Assembly (NCBI GenBank): GCA_022559985.1
Contig: JAFJTR010000016.1
Coordinates: forward strand, 248,001 to 312,000
Direction: 5' to 3'
Length of the DNA: 64,000 nucleotides
Origin: Parastagonospora avenae f. sp. tritici 18332-5
Taxonomy: Eukaryota > Ascomycota > Dothideomycetes > Pleosporales > Phaeosphaeriaceae
The notes beneath the pieces are model-generated. The model did not search any database, was not told the origin of the DNA, and saw only the letters and a list, made by a program, of their open reading frames with translations. The position numbers were made by a program, and so were the translations under genes. Of the stretch, positions 1-8,990 are shown piece after piece (within the stretch, counting starts at the first letter, position 1; each line of letters begins with the position of its first letter).

Positions 1-662
1 TGACGATAGGTTTGTCGCTCTTCTCCAGCAGATCTAGGCCGTGATCTGCGATTGTGACTTCACTGTTGTCTGAGTCAAGATGCGGCGGTAGGCCTTTCGC
101 GCAAATGTCTTTCATCTCCTCGATCAAATTGTCGCCCAGCACATATGCGACTTTGAGATCGTAGCCTTTGCTCTTTACCTAATTTTTTTATCAGCAAATG
201 GATCTGGCTTTGCTTTTATGACGGAGCTCAACCTTAGCCAAGGTCATATGCAATAGTAAAAACGCACTCACCAACTCTCGCACCTTCTCCGCTAACCCCT
301 TCGGATTATGCGCGCCCCCGTTAATCACAACTTTAATCCGTTTCTTATTCAACAGATCAATTGTCTGCTCAATGCCATCCCAAGCCGTCTGTTCCCAGCC
401 GGGATGTTTGCCTTCTGCATGCGCCTTGGCATTTTCAGCAATGTTGACTTCAGCCAGATAATCGCCGGTGATGAAGTCCACGTCCCCCAGGGATGCTTGG
501 AGGTACATGTGGTAGCCGGGATCAGCTGACGGTGTTAGATTGGGAATAAGGAAGGGGCCGGTGTGGTGGAATGAGACCTTTGTAGCCGGAGCAGTTTGCG
601 ATTCGAACGGGGCGGGTGCCGCGTTGTTGGGTCCATCTTGTGGTGTAGTTGGTAGTAGTCAT
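1..662 (-). CDS. AtuA-like (DUF1446) protein, 3' part cut by window edge
   Basis: Three exons can be joined on the minus strand: 662-578, 525-272 and 178-1, with introns of 52 and 93 nt; the gene continues past base 1. The start at 662 opens a short N-terminus that leads into RPVRIANCSGY, the nucleotide-binding-like start of the DUF1446/AtuA family, followed by GDVDFITGDYLAEVN and NGGAHNPKGLAEKVREL, both typical of the family. Known family role: AtuA of Pseudomonas is needed for acyclic terpene (citronellol/geraniol) utilisation; fungal members are mostly uncharacterised. A CoA-transferase gene faces away from it across a 492-bp shared upstream region, which fits an acyl-CoA catabolic role (inference). 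A complete paralogue lies at 18699-20945. The family call is firm; the first intron has a GTCTCA donor, so the short first exon is the weakest part of the model. Confidence 0.85.
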
Positions 663-1154
663 TTCGAACTATGTGACAGTCTTGAAACCGCGGGTTTGTG
701 TAGGAACCGTTCAAGAGAGCTGACCAGATGTGGTACAAGGTATCGTCGCCGTTAGGCTGATTCAATATGAAGTACAAACACCTGCTAAATCGTACTTCAA
801 GTAGTCCCGTGTTTTCGATTCACAATCACGTCCCGGAAAAGGTGTAACGATATACCAAGGTTCTCTCGTCCTCCATTGTACGAGTGCGGGGGCTGCTCGT
901 TCCGTGATTGGTCGGAATGGTGATGGTGGGATGTCGACTACCTCGACTCGACCGAGGCGGCCGTGTGATAACCACTCTCACATGGGATTTGCACCAGACG
1001 GAGCGGGTACCGGAAGGTCTGTGTCCACCATAACGAATATGGAGCCGCGGCTATGGACAGTATAAAATGTCGCAAGTTGCACATTCTTGTTCTGAGAAAG
1101 ACGGAAATATACCATACAACTTGCAGTCCTCACCGAGACTGCTGAAGAACAGCC
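663..1154. promoter_or_regulatory. Divergent intergenic promoter region
   Basis: 492 bp separates the start codons of the AtuA-like gene (minus) and the CoA-transferase gene (plus). No further coding sequence is convincing here. A single region must serve both promoters, so co-regulation is likely but is inferred only from the arrangement. Confidence 0.5.
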
Positions 1155-3012
1155 ATGACGGGCAATAATAATGGGAAGGGGAACCCCTATTCAATCCCAC
1201 GAGAAACACAAAAGATCTTTGAGAATGGCATCCTGCAAAATCCACTCATCGCTCCAACACTACCGAAGGAGATCGAGGAATGTTCAAAGACCATCCGCTT
1301 TGAAGGCAGCGACACGCCTAGTATACCCATCAACTGGAGATTCGCTGAGAGCATCTCAGCTCTCAAGGGACTAGAGGCGGCCATGGTGAATGTACTGCTG
1401 AAGCAGAAATACGGCGTCGAGCCACAAGAAGCCGTAATCAATACGTGAGTCTCTAACGTACAAACTAGCATGCAGCTTTCACTGATAACTTCCACAAGCA
1501 ATCACGCTCAGCTCTTCTTCATGTCAATCTTACTCAACACCATCGACCCAAAAGGCGAAGCAATCGACGTCAACTCAGTGTCCACACCAGAAGGCAAAGC
1601 AGCCTACCAAAAATACTTCAAGAACTGCGACCTGCACAATGCGTCAAACAGCGTGTACCGCACTGCAGCAACCAATATCTACCGCTGCAAAGACGGCAGA
1701 TACTTCCATCTGCACGGCTCCATGAACCCCGGTCCGACGCAAGACAGCATCGGCCTGCCACACGACATGCACGTCTCAGCACCTGAAGAAGCATATGCTC
1801 CATATCAGGAGAAATTGTCAAAGATCGATTCAGGAGAAATGCAATCCCGCGCGTCAGACACGTACAAACAAGCCGGCACAATCTGCTTCGCGCCCTCGGA
1901 ATTCAAGGATACCGCGCATGCAAAGGCAAACACCCACACCGGCCTGTTTTCCCTCCACGCCCACGCAAACCCCCTCCAGAAAGCATGCTGGTGGCCCAGC
2001 ACGCCGCAAACATCCCCTGCCCGACCTCTTGCCGGCTTAAAAGTCGTCGACATAACCCGCGTCATCGCCGCGCCCGCCCTCACGCGCGGCCTCGCCGAAC
2101 TCGGCGCGTCAGTAATGCGCGTCACAGCGCAGCATATTACGGACATGTCCAGCTTGCACGTAGACCTAAACTGGGGGAAATGGAACACGCATTTGGATTT
2201 CCGATCCCCATCTGACCTCTCCAAGCTCCACGCGTTGATTCTCGACGCCGACGTGGTAGTTTCTGGCTACCGGCCCAGCGTGTTGGATAAGTACGGACTG
2301 GACGTCGACTCCTTGCTCGAATTGACAGAGGAGCGGGAGCGCGGGTTGATCGTGATCCGGGAGAACTGTTACGGGTGGGAGGGGGAGTGGCAAGGGCGGT
2401 CGGGGTGGCAGCAGATCAGCGATGCGTGTTGTGGAGTGAGCAGTGAGTTTGGGAGGGGGATGGGGCTGGACGAGCCTGTCACGCCTGTGTTTCCGAATAG
2501 TGATTTTTGCACGGGGGTTGCGGGGGTGGTTGGGGTTTTGAATGCGGTTGTGAGGAGGGGGGTGGAGGGCGGGTCATGGAGGGTTGATGTAAGTACATGG
2601 CGTGGGTTGGGATGAAGGTGTGCAAGGAAAGGGAAGGCTAATGAGGGTGTAGGTTGCGCTGAATTACTACTCCCAATGGCTGGTCAATAGCGTCGGCATG
2701 TATCCTGAGGACATATGGCAGGACGTCTGGACGCGCAATGGACGGCAGGTGTTTCGCCATTATCATAATATGCAGTACACGTTGCCGCGGTACTTGCAGA
2801 TGATGCGGGCGAACGCGAGCGATGTCCTGTTCAAGCCCGAGTTCTTCGAGACTAGACACTCGGGTGCCATTGGCGTAGACGTACAAACTGTCAAACCCAT
2901 TGTACAGTATCCGGACGCTAAGGTGGAACTGAAGTTCAACGTAGGCACGAGAGGTAACGGAGTGGATCTGCCACGATGGCCAGAGGATTTGATGACAGAG
3001 GTAGTTGCGTGA
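1155..3012 (+). CDS. Family III (CaiB/BaiF) CoA-transferase
   Basis: Exons 1155-1444, 1499-2588 and 2653-3012 join in frame to 579 residues, with introns of 54 and 64 nt and clean GTGAGT and GTAAGT donors. The protein has the two-part fold of fungal CoA-transferase family III / alpha-methylacyl-CoA racemase-like proteins. An N-terminal half contains LLNTIDPKGE and the long AAYQKYFKNCDLHNA region; the second half begins with GLKVVDITRVIAAPALTRGLAELGA, the classic CaiB nucleotide-binding-like start, followed by LDVDSLLEL, NSDFCTGVAG and, after the last intron, ALNYYSQWLVN. Family members move CoA between carboxylic acids or epimerise 2-methylacyl-CoA. The substrate cannot be read from sequence. 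Divergent pairing with an AtuA-like gene suggests branched or terpenoid acyl-CoA breakdown (inference). Confidence 0.9.
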
Positions 3013-3290
3013 AGTGAGTCAGCCGTTCTGACATGTACGCTGCTGCACATGAGTGTTTTCGTCGTTACCATACCGTGAGATATGACGACGCGCTAGTTTA
3101 GAGTGACTCAGACCATCGTATTTCGTATCGAAGACTTGCTTTGAGATTTGGACAAAGGCATCTGCCATCTGTCCAGTTAGCACCAAAAAACATCTCAAAT
3201 CGTCGCAGACGGTAAACGCTTGCATATCGTTCGAAGTGATTGTATTCGCGCACCCGTCTCCAGGACGCCCCCTGCACCACACCCACCACC

Positions 3291-3935
3291 ATGCTTCCCC
3301 CCTCAATCCCCACCCCGCGCCTCACCCTCCTCCGCCTAACAGACACTTCCCCAGGATCCCAGCACACCCACCTCTACCACGAAAGCTGGTCCGATCGCGA
3401 CGCCACAGCCTGGAGCATGCAGGGCGCCTCCTCCAGCCTCTCCGAAAGCCGGGACCGCCTAATCACCTCCCTAGCCACGACGGACATGTCCTTCTACTCT
3501 ATTTTTGTGAAAAAAGATGGCAGCGACATGGGCAAGCACATCGGCGAGCACATCGGCGAGCACATCGGCAGCGTGAGTCTGCGGCGCCCGACGCCCGCGT
3601 TCACGCTGCCGGTGCCGCGGGATATAGCTGATAGCGGCAAGGAGATTGATGTAAGGATGCTGGGGTATGCGCTGTTTAAGAAGGGCTGGGGGAAGGGGTA
3701 TGCGACGGAAGCGGGTAGGGCGCTGCTGGATGCGTATGCGGCATCTGTCGCGGAGGAAAAGGCATGCAGGGAGAAAGTGTTTTGGGTCCAGGCTTGCGTG
3801 GACGAAGGGAATCCGGGGAGTCAGGCGGTGGTGAGGAAATTGGGATTCAGAGAGTGTGGGTGGAATGAGGTGCCGAGGTTTTGGTTGAATGGAGAATGGA
3901 GGACGGGGGCTTGGAGTTATGGGATGGAAGTATGA
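3291..3935 (+). CDS. GNAT-family N-acetyltransferase
   Basis: A single exon of 214 residues, with the start at 3291 after a CCACC context. The opening IPTPRLTLLRLT matches the strand that begins GNAT_acetyltransf_3 (RimJ-type) domains, and KKGWGKGYATEAGRALL is the acetyl-CoA pyrophosphate-binding motif A (R/Q-x-x-G-x-G/A type). NPGSQAVVRKLGFRE is the usual C-terminal alpha4/beta region. The acceptor is unknown; RimJ-type proteins modify protein N-termini or small amines. Residues about 81-92 contain three copies of a G-E/K-H-I unit encoded by a 12-bp tandem repeat, placed between core strands and probably forming an extended loop. The gene lies 278 bp downstream of the CoA-transferase in the same direction, but nothing shows co-expression. 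Confidence 0.85.
   Translation: MLPPSIPTPRLTLLRLTDTSPGSQHTHLYHESWSDRDATAWSMQGASSSLSESRDRLITSLATTDMSFYSIFVKKDGSDMGKHIGEHIGEHIGSVSLRRPTPAFTLPVPRDIADSGKEIDVRMLGYALFKKGWGKGYATEAGRALLDAYAASVAEEKACREKVFWVQACVDEGNPGSQAVVRKLGFRECGWNEVPRFWLNGEWRTGAWSYGMEV
3531..3566. repeat. 12-bp in-frame tandem repeat, three copies
   Basis: Units of GGCRAGCACATC at 3531, 3543 and 3555; the first differs by one base. They lie inside the GNAT gene and encode repeated G-E/K-H-I. Confidence 0.85.
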
Positions 3936-4038
3936 TACTTGTGAAAGGAATGCGAGTGCTTGATTAATTAAACGAAACTTGTCAACGCTTGGGTATATGC
4001 TTATGCTCTTTCTTGCTTTGAATCAACGTCGGTCATGT

Positions 4039-5196
4039 TTATTCCAGAATCCGACTCTCGCCATTCGCCATGTCCTGGAATCTTGTGTCTTCAAACACGT
4101 CTCCGTGCCCCTCCATACGCGTATCCTCACCATCCTTGCTCAGTTCGGCTCTTGCTTCTTTCAATGCTTGTTCGAGCGTCCATGCCTTGCGCCGCAGCCA
4201 CCAGGATATAAAGCCGCCACCCTTCTTCACCTCATCGTGTGTTGCAACCCAGTACTTTGCCTTGAGTATGCGTTGCGCGAGGAGGCCGTTCTTTGCGCCA
4301 AGGTTGAGCTGCTGCGCTGAGCCTATCGCAACGTCGTGCAGCCCATGTAGGAAGGCAAGCGTGTGGAGCGGAGGATCGGCGGTCGCGATGGGTGTAAGTG
4401 CGGTATGCGGTATGCCGTGGGGAGTGTAGACGACGCATTCGGCGGCTTCCGAGTTCGTGCTCGAGAGGTCTTCTGCGCCGTCGCCGTAGATGGACAGCGA
4501 GGAGCGCTTCTTCGGCGTCGCATTCGACAGGAACGGATGCGTCGCGAAAGTGATCAGAAGGGCGGAGTGGTAGAAAAGGGCGTCCTTGGAGGCTGTCAGG
4601 CGCGATATGCTGAGCCATGACGGCAGCGGCGAAAGCGAGTAGTCGTGCCAATCCGCATCATCCTTGAACATCGGCGTCGTGATGACCGTCCTGAAGTGAT
4701 TCCACCCCGATATCAGGTTCGCTGCCTGCTCCGTCGCAAACACAGGCACATCCCTATGCACCTCGAGCAGCGTGTCCTTGTGGCAGTGATCCGTGAACTC
4801 ATGGCTGACAGCGACCGCATCGACAAACGTCTCGAGATCCGCCGACGCCGCGACATTACTCCTCCTCCCCTTCCCCAAGCGTATACCGCCAGCCAGTATC
4901 TCCACCTGCCGCGCCAACTCATCCACTTCCGCGACGCTCTTCACCGCGCTCTCTATCGCGTGGAACTGCTGCGAGAACCACTTCGCCACATCCGACTGCC
5001 CGCCGACAAACCACGGATCGATCAGGATATTGAAGTAAATGCGACTCCCATGCTTGACCGCGTTTGCTGGGCGCGGCACCTGCAGCAGCCAGCTCGTGTC
5101 GGCGTTCAGGTGGTGGAGGATGGGCCGGCGCGTCGCGAGCGCTTTGACGACGGCATCGCGGATTTCGAGGTGTAGTTGTGCAGAGGGCGCATCCAT
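4039..5196 (-). CDS. Metallo-beta-lactamase-fold (UlaG-like) protein
   Basis: One exon, 385 residues. The start is the ATG at 5196; the open frame extends about 40 codons further upstream but contains no other ATG. An early HLNADTSWLLQVPRP is followed by ILIDPWFVGGQSD, the strand with the conserved Asp of MBL folds, then VSHEFTDHCHKDTLLEV, a variant of the HxHxDH metal motif in which HEFTDHCH supplies His and Asp ligands. PVFATEQAANLI and a late ATHDEVKKGG complete the fold. Fungal proteins of this type are annotated as hypothetical beta-lactamase-superfamily hydrolases with no known substrate. A basic Ser/Thr-rich stretch lies upstream of the ATG in frame; if an unseen exon supplied a start, it could act as a mitochondrial presequence, but that is speculative. 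Confidence 0.8.
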   Translation of the reverse strand: MDAPSAQLHLEIRDAVVKALATRRPILHHLNADTSWLLQVPRPANAVKHGSRIYFNILIDPWFVGGQSDVAKWFSQQFHAIESAVKSVAEVDELARQVEILAGGIRLGKGRRSNVAASADLETFVDAVAVSHEFTDHCHKDTLLEVHRDVPVFATEQAANLISGWNHFRTVITTPMFKDDADWHDYSLSPLPSWLSISRLTASKDALFYHSALLITFATHPFLSNATPKKRSSLSIYGDGAEDLSSTNSEAAECVVYTPHGIPHTALTPIATADPPLHTLAFLHGLHDVAIGSAQQLNLGAKNGLLAQRILKAKYWVATHDEVKKGGGFISWWLRRKAWTLEQALKEARAELSKDGEDTRMEGHGDVFEDTRFQDMANGESRILE

Positions 5197-5440
5197 TGTA
5201 GGCCCGGTTCGGTGGTGCTTCAGGGAGGCATGGCGTGTTTGCGTCTTGAAGGCAGCGTGACGAGTGGTGAAGGTGCGTGTGGCGCTAGTGGAGGCTGGGG
5301 AAACCGCGTCATGACACAAGGTAGGGGTTTCTGAACCATATACAGCACGATCTTTACATTACACCAACAGAACTCGAGTAATTTTATCATGATTTACAGA
5401 TTATACATCATCCTTTCATATCTCCCTACCGACCCCACCT

Positions 5441-5829
5441 CTAAAAGCACTGAAACGAACTCGCAACCTTATCAAAACCAACATCCACAAGATTCACCGG
5501 CCCCAGCCCCAGAATATCCGAATTGTTCTTCTCAATATACACCGAATTGCCAGCGCAGTTGTTATTGCTGCCATACCTCATCAGCTTGCCCAATATGATC
5601 TCTGCCGAACTTACTCGTAAAGCTGACACCCATTCGCCAACCCGCCTTCCACAAACGCCCAACTCGCCTGATTGTCGAAGGTGTCTATGGCCAGATCGTG
5701 ACATGTCCAGCGGTTCACGACCCATGATCTCTGCGTGGTGCCGCCGTTTATGTTGGGGGAGAGGGCGAAGAGGACGGATGCGTTGGTTGAGGCGAAGAGG
5801 AGTGCGAGGGAGGCTAATGTGGATTTCAT
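5441..5829 (-). CDS. Small secreted four-cysteine protein
   Basis: Two exons, 5829-5615 and 5567-5441, with a 47-nt intron (GTAAGT donor, GGCAG acceptor), give 113 residues. The N-terminus MKSTLASLALLFASTNA is a textbook signal peptide with cleavage expected near residue 17. The mature part of about 96 residues has exactly four cysteines (WTC, NGC, NNC and FQCF near the C-terminus), consistent with two disulfides. I do not recognise the family. Size, secretion and even cysteines make it an effector-like or extracellular structural candidate; this is inference only. The final exon ends one residue after the last cysteine. The upstream ATG nine codons earlier is not needed, since the signal peptide starts at 5829. 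Confidence 0.75.
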
Positions 5830-6255
5830 GGTGACGGGTTGTTGATGATGATGCAAAGTTAGGAGTATGCAGATATGTGGTTATATATCGCGAGGGTGGT
5901 GTTACTAGGTTTGAAACTATATTGCGAAGATACCTCAGTCGAAACCTTATTTGATAGGTACTTCAGCAGGGTTCTTGTTATAGCTTACAAGCGAGTACGG
6001 TGGGTGTAACGTGGACTATTGGGAGGTAAGATGTCTGGGCCAATAGTGGCGCTGGGCGCGGATGGCAGCCGGTCAACTTTGTGATGTCAGCTCGTACATG
6101 ACGCAGACTTGGTACGCCTGAAGCGAGTACTGGAGACTCGTGACTTGACTGAAGGGTGGTCTTATGAGCACAGTATTTGTCTCACAAGCATATTGCTGAC
6201 TGTACTCATGGTAACATTGCCACTTCAACATGTACGGGTATCCTATGAAAGACGC
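5830..6255. other. Intergenic, no gene seen
   Basis: Upstream region of the small secreted protein gene and 3' flank of the SPRY gene. No coding signal was recognised. Confidence 0.5.
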
Positions 6256-7449
6256 TCACAACGGCCTATACAGCCACTGCGAAGGATGGAAGAAGACATC
6301 GAAATCTACGCCGCCAAATACACCAATAGCAGGGAATAAATCGCACTCGCCCCTCAGCCCAGTATTACCTCCCTCGCTCCTCACATCAAGCTCCTCATTC
6401 CCATCCCATCCGCCCTCTTTCTTCCCGTTCCGCGTAAAGAAGATTTCAATGTCCATCAATCGCCCCTGCTGCGTCTGCTCATAACTCGGCGGGTTCTTAG
6501 GCACAGAGTACGTGATGCCTACACCCACAGTCTCGCCCGGCGCAAATGCAGTCGTGAAATCCACCCCGCCCCAAGGATCGTTGACGTACTTCCTGCCATC
6601 GTCACCATGCACACCCAAGCTCGCGCGCTCCCAGCCCGGAAGACGAAATGTAGGATAGGGAGGCGCGACAAACCCAACCGCGATGCCTGCATCTGCTTCT
6701 TCAAGCGACGAGCCTCCACGACCTATGCCGGTGACTTTGAGCTCGAAGTACATGGTCTTGGGACGCTGAGTGTTGAGCGGCGAATCCCAGTATACAGAGT
6801 ACATGGGTAGATTCGTCATGATGCTTGAGTCCCTGCAGTTGGCGTGGGTGCGGCATCGCCAGTGTCCGGCTTCGGGCTGAGGCAGTAGATCACCGAGATA
6901 TGAAGGTGCTTTGAGAAGTGCGAGTTGTCCGTTTTGGATCGCGGCGTGAGTGGCTGGTGTCAGGTTCTGCGGCGGCCATAGGGGATTTGTGTTGGTCCAG
7001 GCTAGTGCTCGGTCGCCATCTTCTGCGCTGGCGTTTGCAGTTGGTGAAGTGTCATAACCAATACTGGGTGGAGGTGGCAGAAGCGCAGTGTCTGGTATGA
7101 CTGTCCAGTCATGGTACGGTGGCGGGTCCCAGCTCGGAGGTGGCTGTTGGGGAAATTGCTGCGAAGGCGGTGGTCCTGGGGGAGGTGCATAGTCGGTCTT
7201 TGAAGATGACTGGTCGTGACTCGGCGGAGGCCCTGAAGGCGGCGCATACTCTGGTTTTGAGGAACTGTATCCCGGTGGCGGCCCTGGAGGACTCTGATAC
7301 TTTTCAGTTGGCGGAGCATTGTGCTGCTGGTGTCGTGGGTCGTTGTAGTATTGATTGTCAGATTGTGCATGCTGTTGGCTGTGTCCTTGGGAATAGCTCG
7401 AAGAGGACTGATCGTCGCCCTTAACCTTGTCTTTGAACTTCTTGAACAT
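6256..7449 (-). CDS. SPRY-domain protein with Pro-rich N-terminus
   Basis: A single exon of 397 residues, using the ATG at 7449; four codons further upstream are open but have no ATG. Residues 1-12 (MFKKFKDKVKGD) are basic and amphipathic. Residues about 13-150 are low-complexity with repeated PPGPPP blocks and PPGY/PPSY-type tyrosine motifs that could bind WW or SH3 domains. The C-terminal 190 residues form a SPRY domain: MYFELKVTG, AGIAVGFVAPPYPTFRLPGWE, SLGVHGDDGRKYVND, GETVGVGITY, DIEIFFTRNGKKEGG and LFPAIGVFGGVDFDVFF. This order resembles the fungal Ssh4/Ear1-type SPRY proteins that adapt Rsp5 ubiquitin ligase to membrane cargo, but there is no membrane segment here, so a soluble scaffold is more likely. 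Confidence 0.85.
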   Translation of the reverse strand: MFKKFKDKVKGDDQSSSSYSQGHSQQHAQSDNQYYNDPRHQQHNAPPTEKYQSPPGPPPGYSSSKPEYAPPSGPPPSHDQSSSKTDYAPPPGPPPSQQFPQQPPPSWDPPPYHDWTVIPDTALLPPPPSIGYDTSPTANASAEDGDRALAWTNTNPLWPPQNLTPATHAAIQNGQLALLKAPSYLGDLLPQPEAGHWRCRTHANCRDSSIMTNLPMYSVYWDSPLNTQRPKTMYFELKVTGIGRGGSSLEEADAGIAVGFVAPPYPTFRLPGWERASLGVHGDDGRKYVNDPWGGVDFTTAFAPGETVGVGITYSVPKNPPSYEQTQQGRLMDIEIFFTRNGKKEGGWDGNEELDVRSEGGNTGLRGECDLFPAIGVFGGVDFDVFFHPSQWLYRPL

Positions 7450-8072
7450 GTTGACTAGCACGGATTCTGATTCACTGTAGACTCGGTAGCTGTCGTCGGG
7501 ATGTGTCGCACGGGGTGCGAGCGGAGAAACTGTGGATGCGCAACAAGCTAGAGTCAGTGTATGATCTTCTGCAGAACGGTGAGGGGGACTCTAATGTAAG
7601 GCGAAGGTAAGTAGTGTAGCAAGCGTTGTAACGGTCAGGTTGTGGCTGTGTACTTGTCACAGCCTCGCCCGGAGTACGTCATAATATAGCGCCTTGGCAC
7701 TCACATTGTTACACAACTCCATCCGTGGGTTTGAGTTCGATATCATTATAGTGGCTAGTAGAGGCATTCGACTTTACTTTTCCAGAATTTCCGAAAGTCT
7801 TAAGATTCCAAATGTTTAACGTGGGATTTTACGTGGTGCATGTACCCAGTCGCCTTCTAGATGTCGCTTACCACTCAAGTTACCGCACCACGTTGCTTGA
7901 AGTGAAGGCAGGAAGGCCTCAAGAGAGAGACAATCCGTAGCGTGCTTTCTCCTATAGCAAACCACACGGTGTCTTACTTGTTTCACCCAATACGAATCTC
8001 TGTTTCTTCCTTCTCCACGACTGATTCAACGATCATATTTCTACCTCACACGTAACACGCGACCACACAACT
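7450..8072. other. Divergent intergenic region
   Basis: 623 bp between the divergently transcribed SPRY and MYND genes. It presumably holds both promoters; no gene or repeat was recognised. Confidence 0.5.
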
Positions 8073-8841
8073 ATGTCAGCGAAATTTACCTCGAGCGTAT
8101 CCCAGGACTTTGGGCAGCCTCTCGTTCTCGAAGACTACATGTCGGTGAAACAACCAGTCGCCCCAGACACGCCCGGCCTCCGCGCTGTTTGCTACAGAGC
8201 TACAGGATTACTGCGATGCGCTGGCTGCCACAACATACTCTACTGTTCCAAGAGATGCCAGGTACTTACATAACCACGGAAATAAAGGCAAATTCACTCA
8301 CAATGTACAGAAAGCGGATAGGAGGGACCACAAATCGCTATGCAAGGAACTCGCTACATCTGCGAAGACCAGGCCCACCACGAACTCCCGACGTGCTCTT
8401 CTCCTCGCGCCTGAGTACCCAGACGCTCGCTTCCGCTGGCTTCTCCTCGATAACGATGGCCGGCCCGACATACAGGGCTGCTTTCCCAGCACACCGCCAG
8501 GAGACATCAAGACCATTGGTTTCCACAACCGATACCTGCCATACTGGCTCCAAATCTCCTACGACAGCAACCCCAAACAACGGCGAAATTTGGGATCTAA
8601 CTCACTCGCTCAGCATGCAATTAATGGGAATGCAGTTGTCGTGGCTTACGATGCTGTTGAAGGTCTGAGCGCGCCGCCTCTGGATGTGGATACGAAGACT
8701 TTGAGGGCGGTTTTGGAGTACCTGTGGTTGAGGTCGCCGTACGGCGGACCGATCTTTGTTGAGCAGCCGCAGGAGAGGTACACGGTTGACGAGTGGGAGG
8801 AAATCCAGAAAAAGGTCAAGGGTGGAAATCCATCAGCTTGA
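8073..8841 (+). CDS. MYND-type zinc-finger protein, one ligand missing
   Basis: Exons 8073-8261 and 8311-8841 with a 49-nt intron give 239 residues. A MYND finger spans residues about 47-75: RAVC, then LLRCAGC, ILYCSKRCQ, and across the splice KADRRDHKSLCKEL. Seven of the eight usual Cys/His ligands are present; the first Cys of the opening C-x2-C pair is Arg (CGC, one transition from TGC). The remaining 165 residues contain YPDARFRWLLLDNDGRPDIQGCFP, a run also seen in fungal MYND proteins of unknown role, and an acidic end. MYND fingers mediate protein-protein contacts. Zinc binding by the first site may be weakened. Confidence 0.85.
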
Positions 8842-8990
8842 CGGCATCGAAGGACGTAGGTGCACGTTTGACGGGAGAGACATCGGTAGAAACATGGTTG
8901 GACTACAGCATGCGCGCTGATGGTAGCTCAATTCTTCGGATAGAAAATCCACTACTCAAATAAGAGCTACACCTGCTCTATAGATCATGT

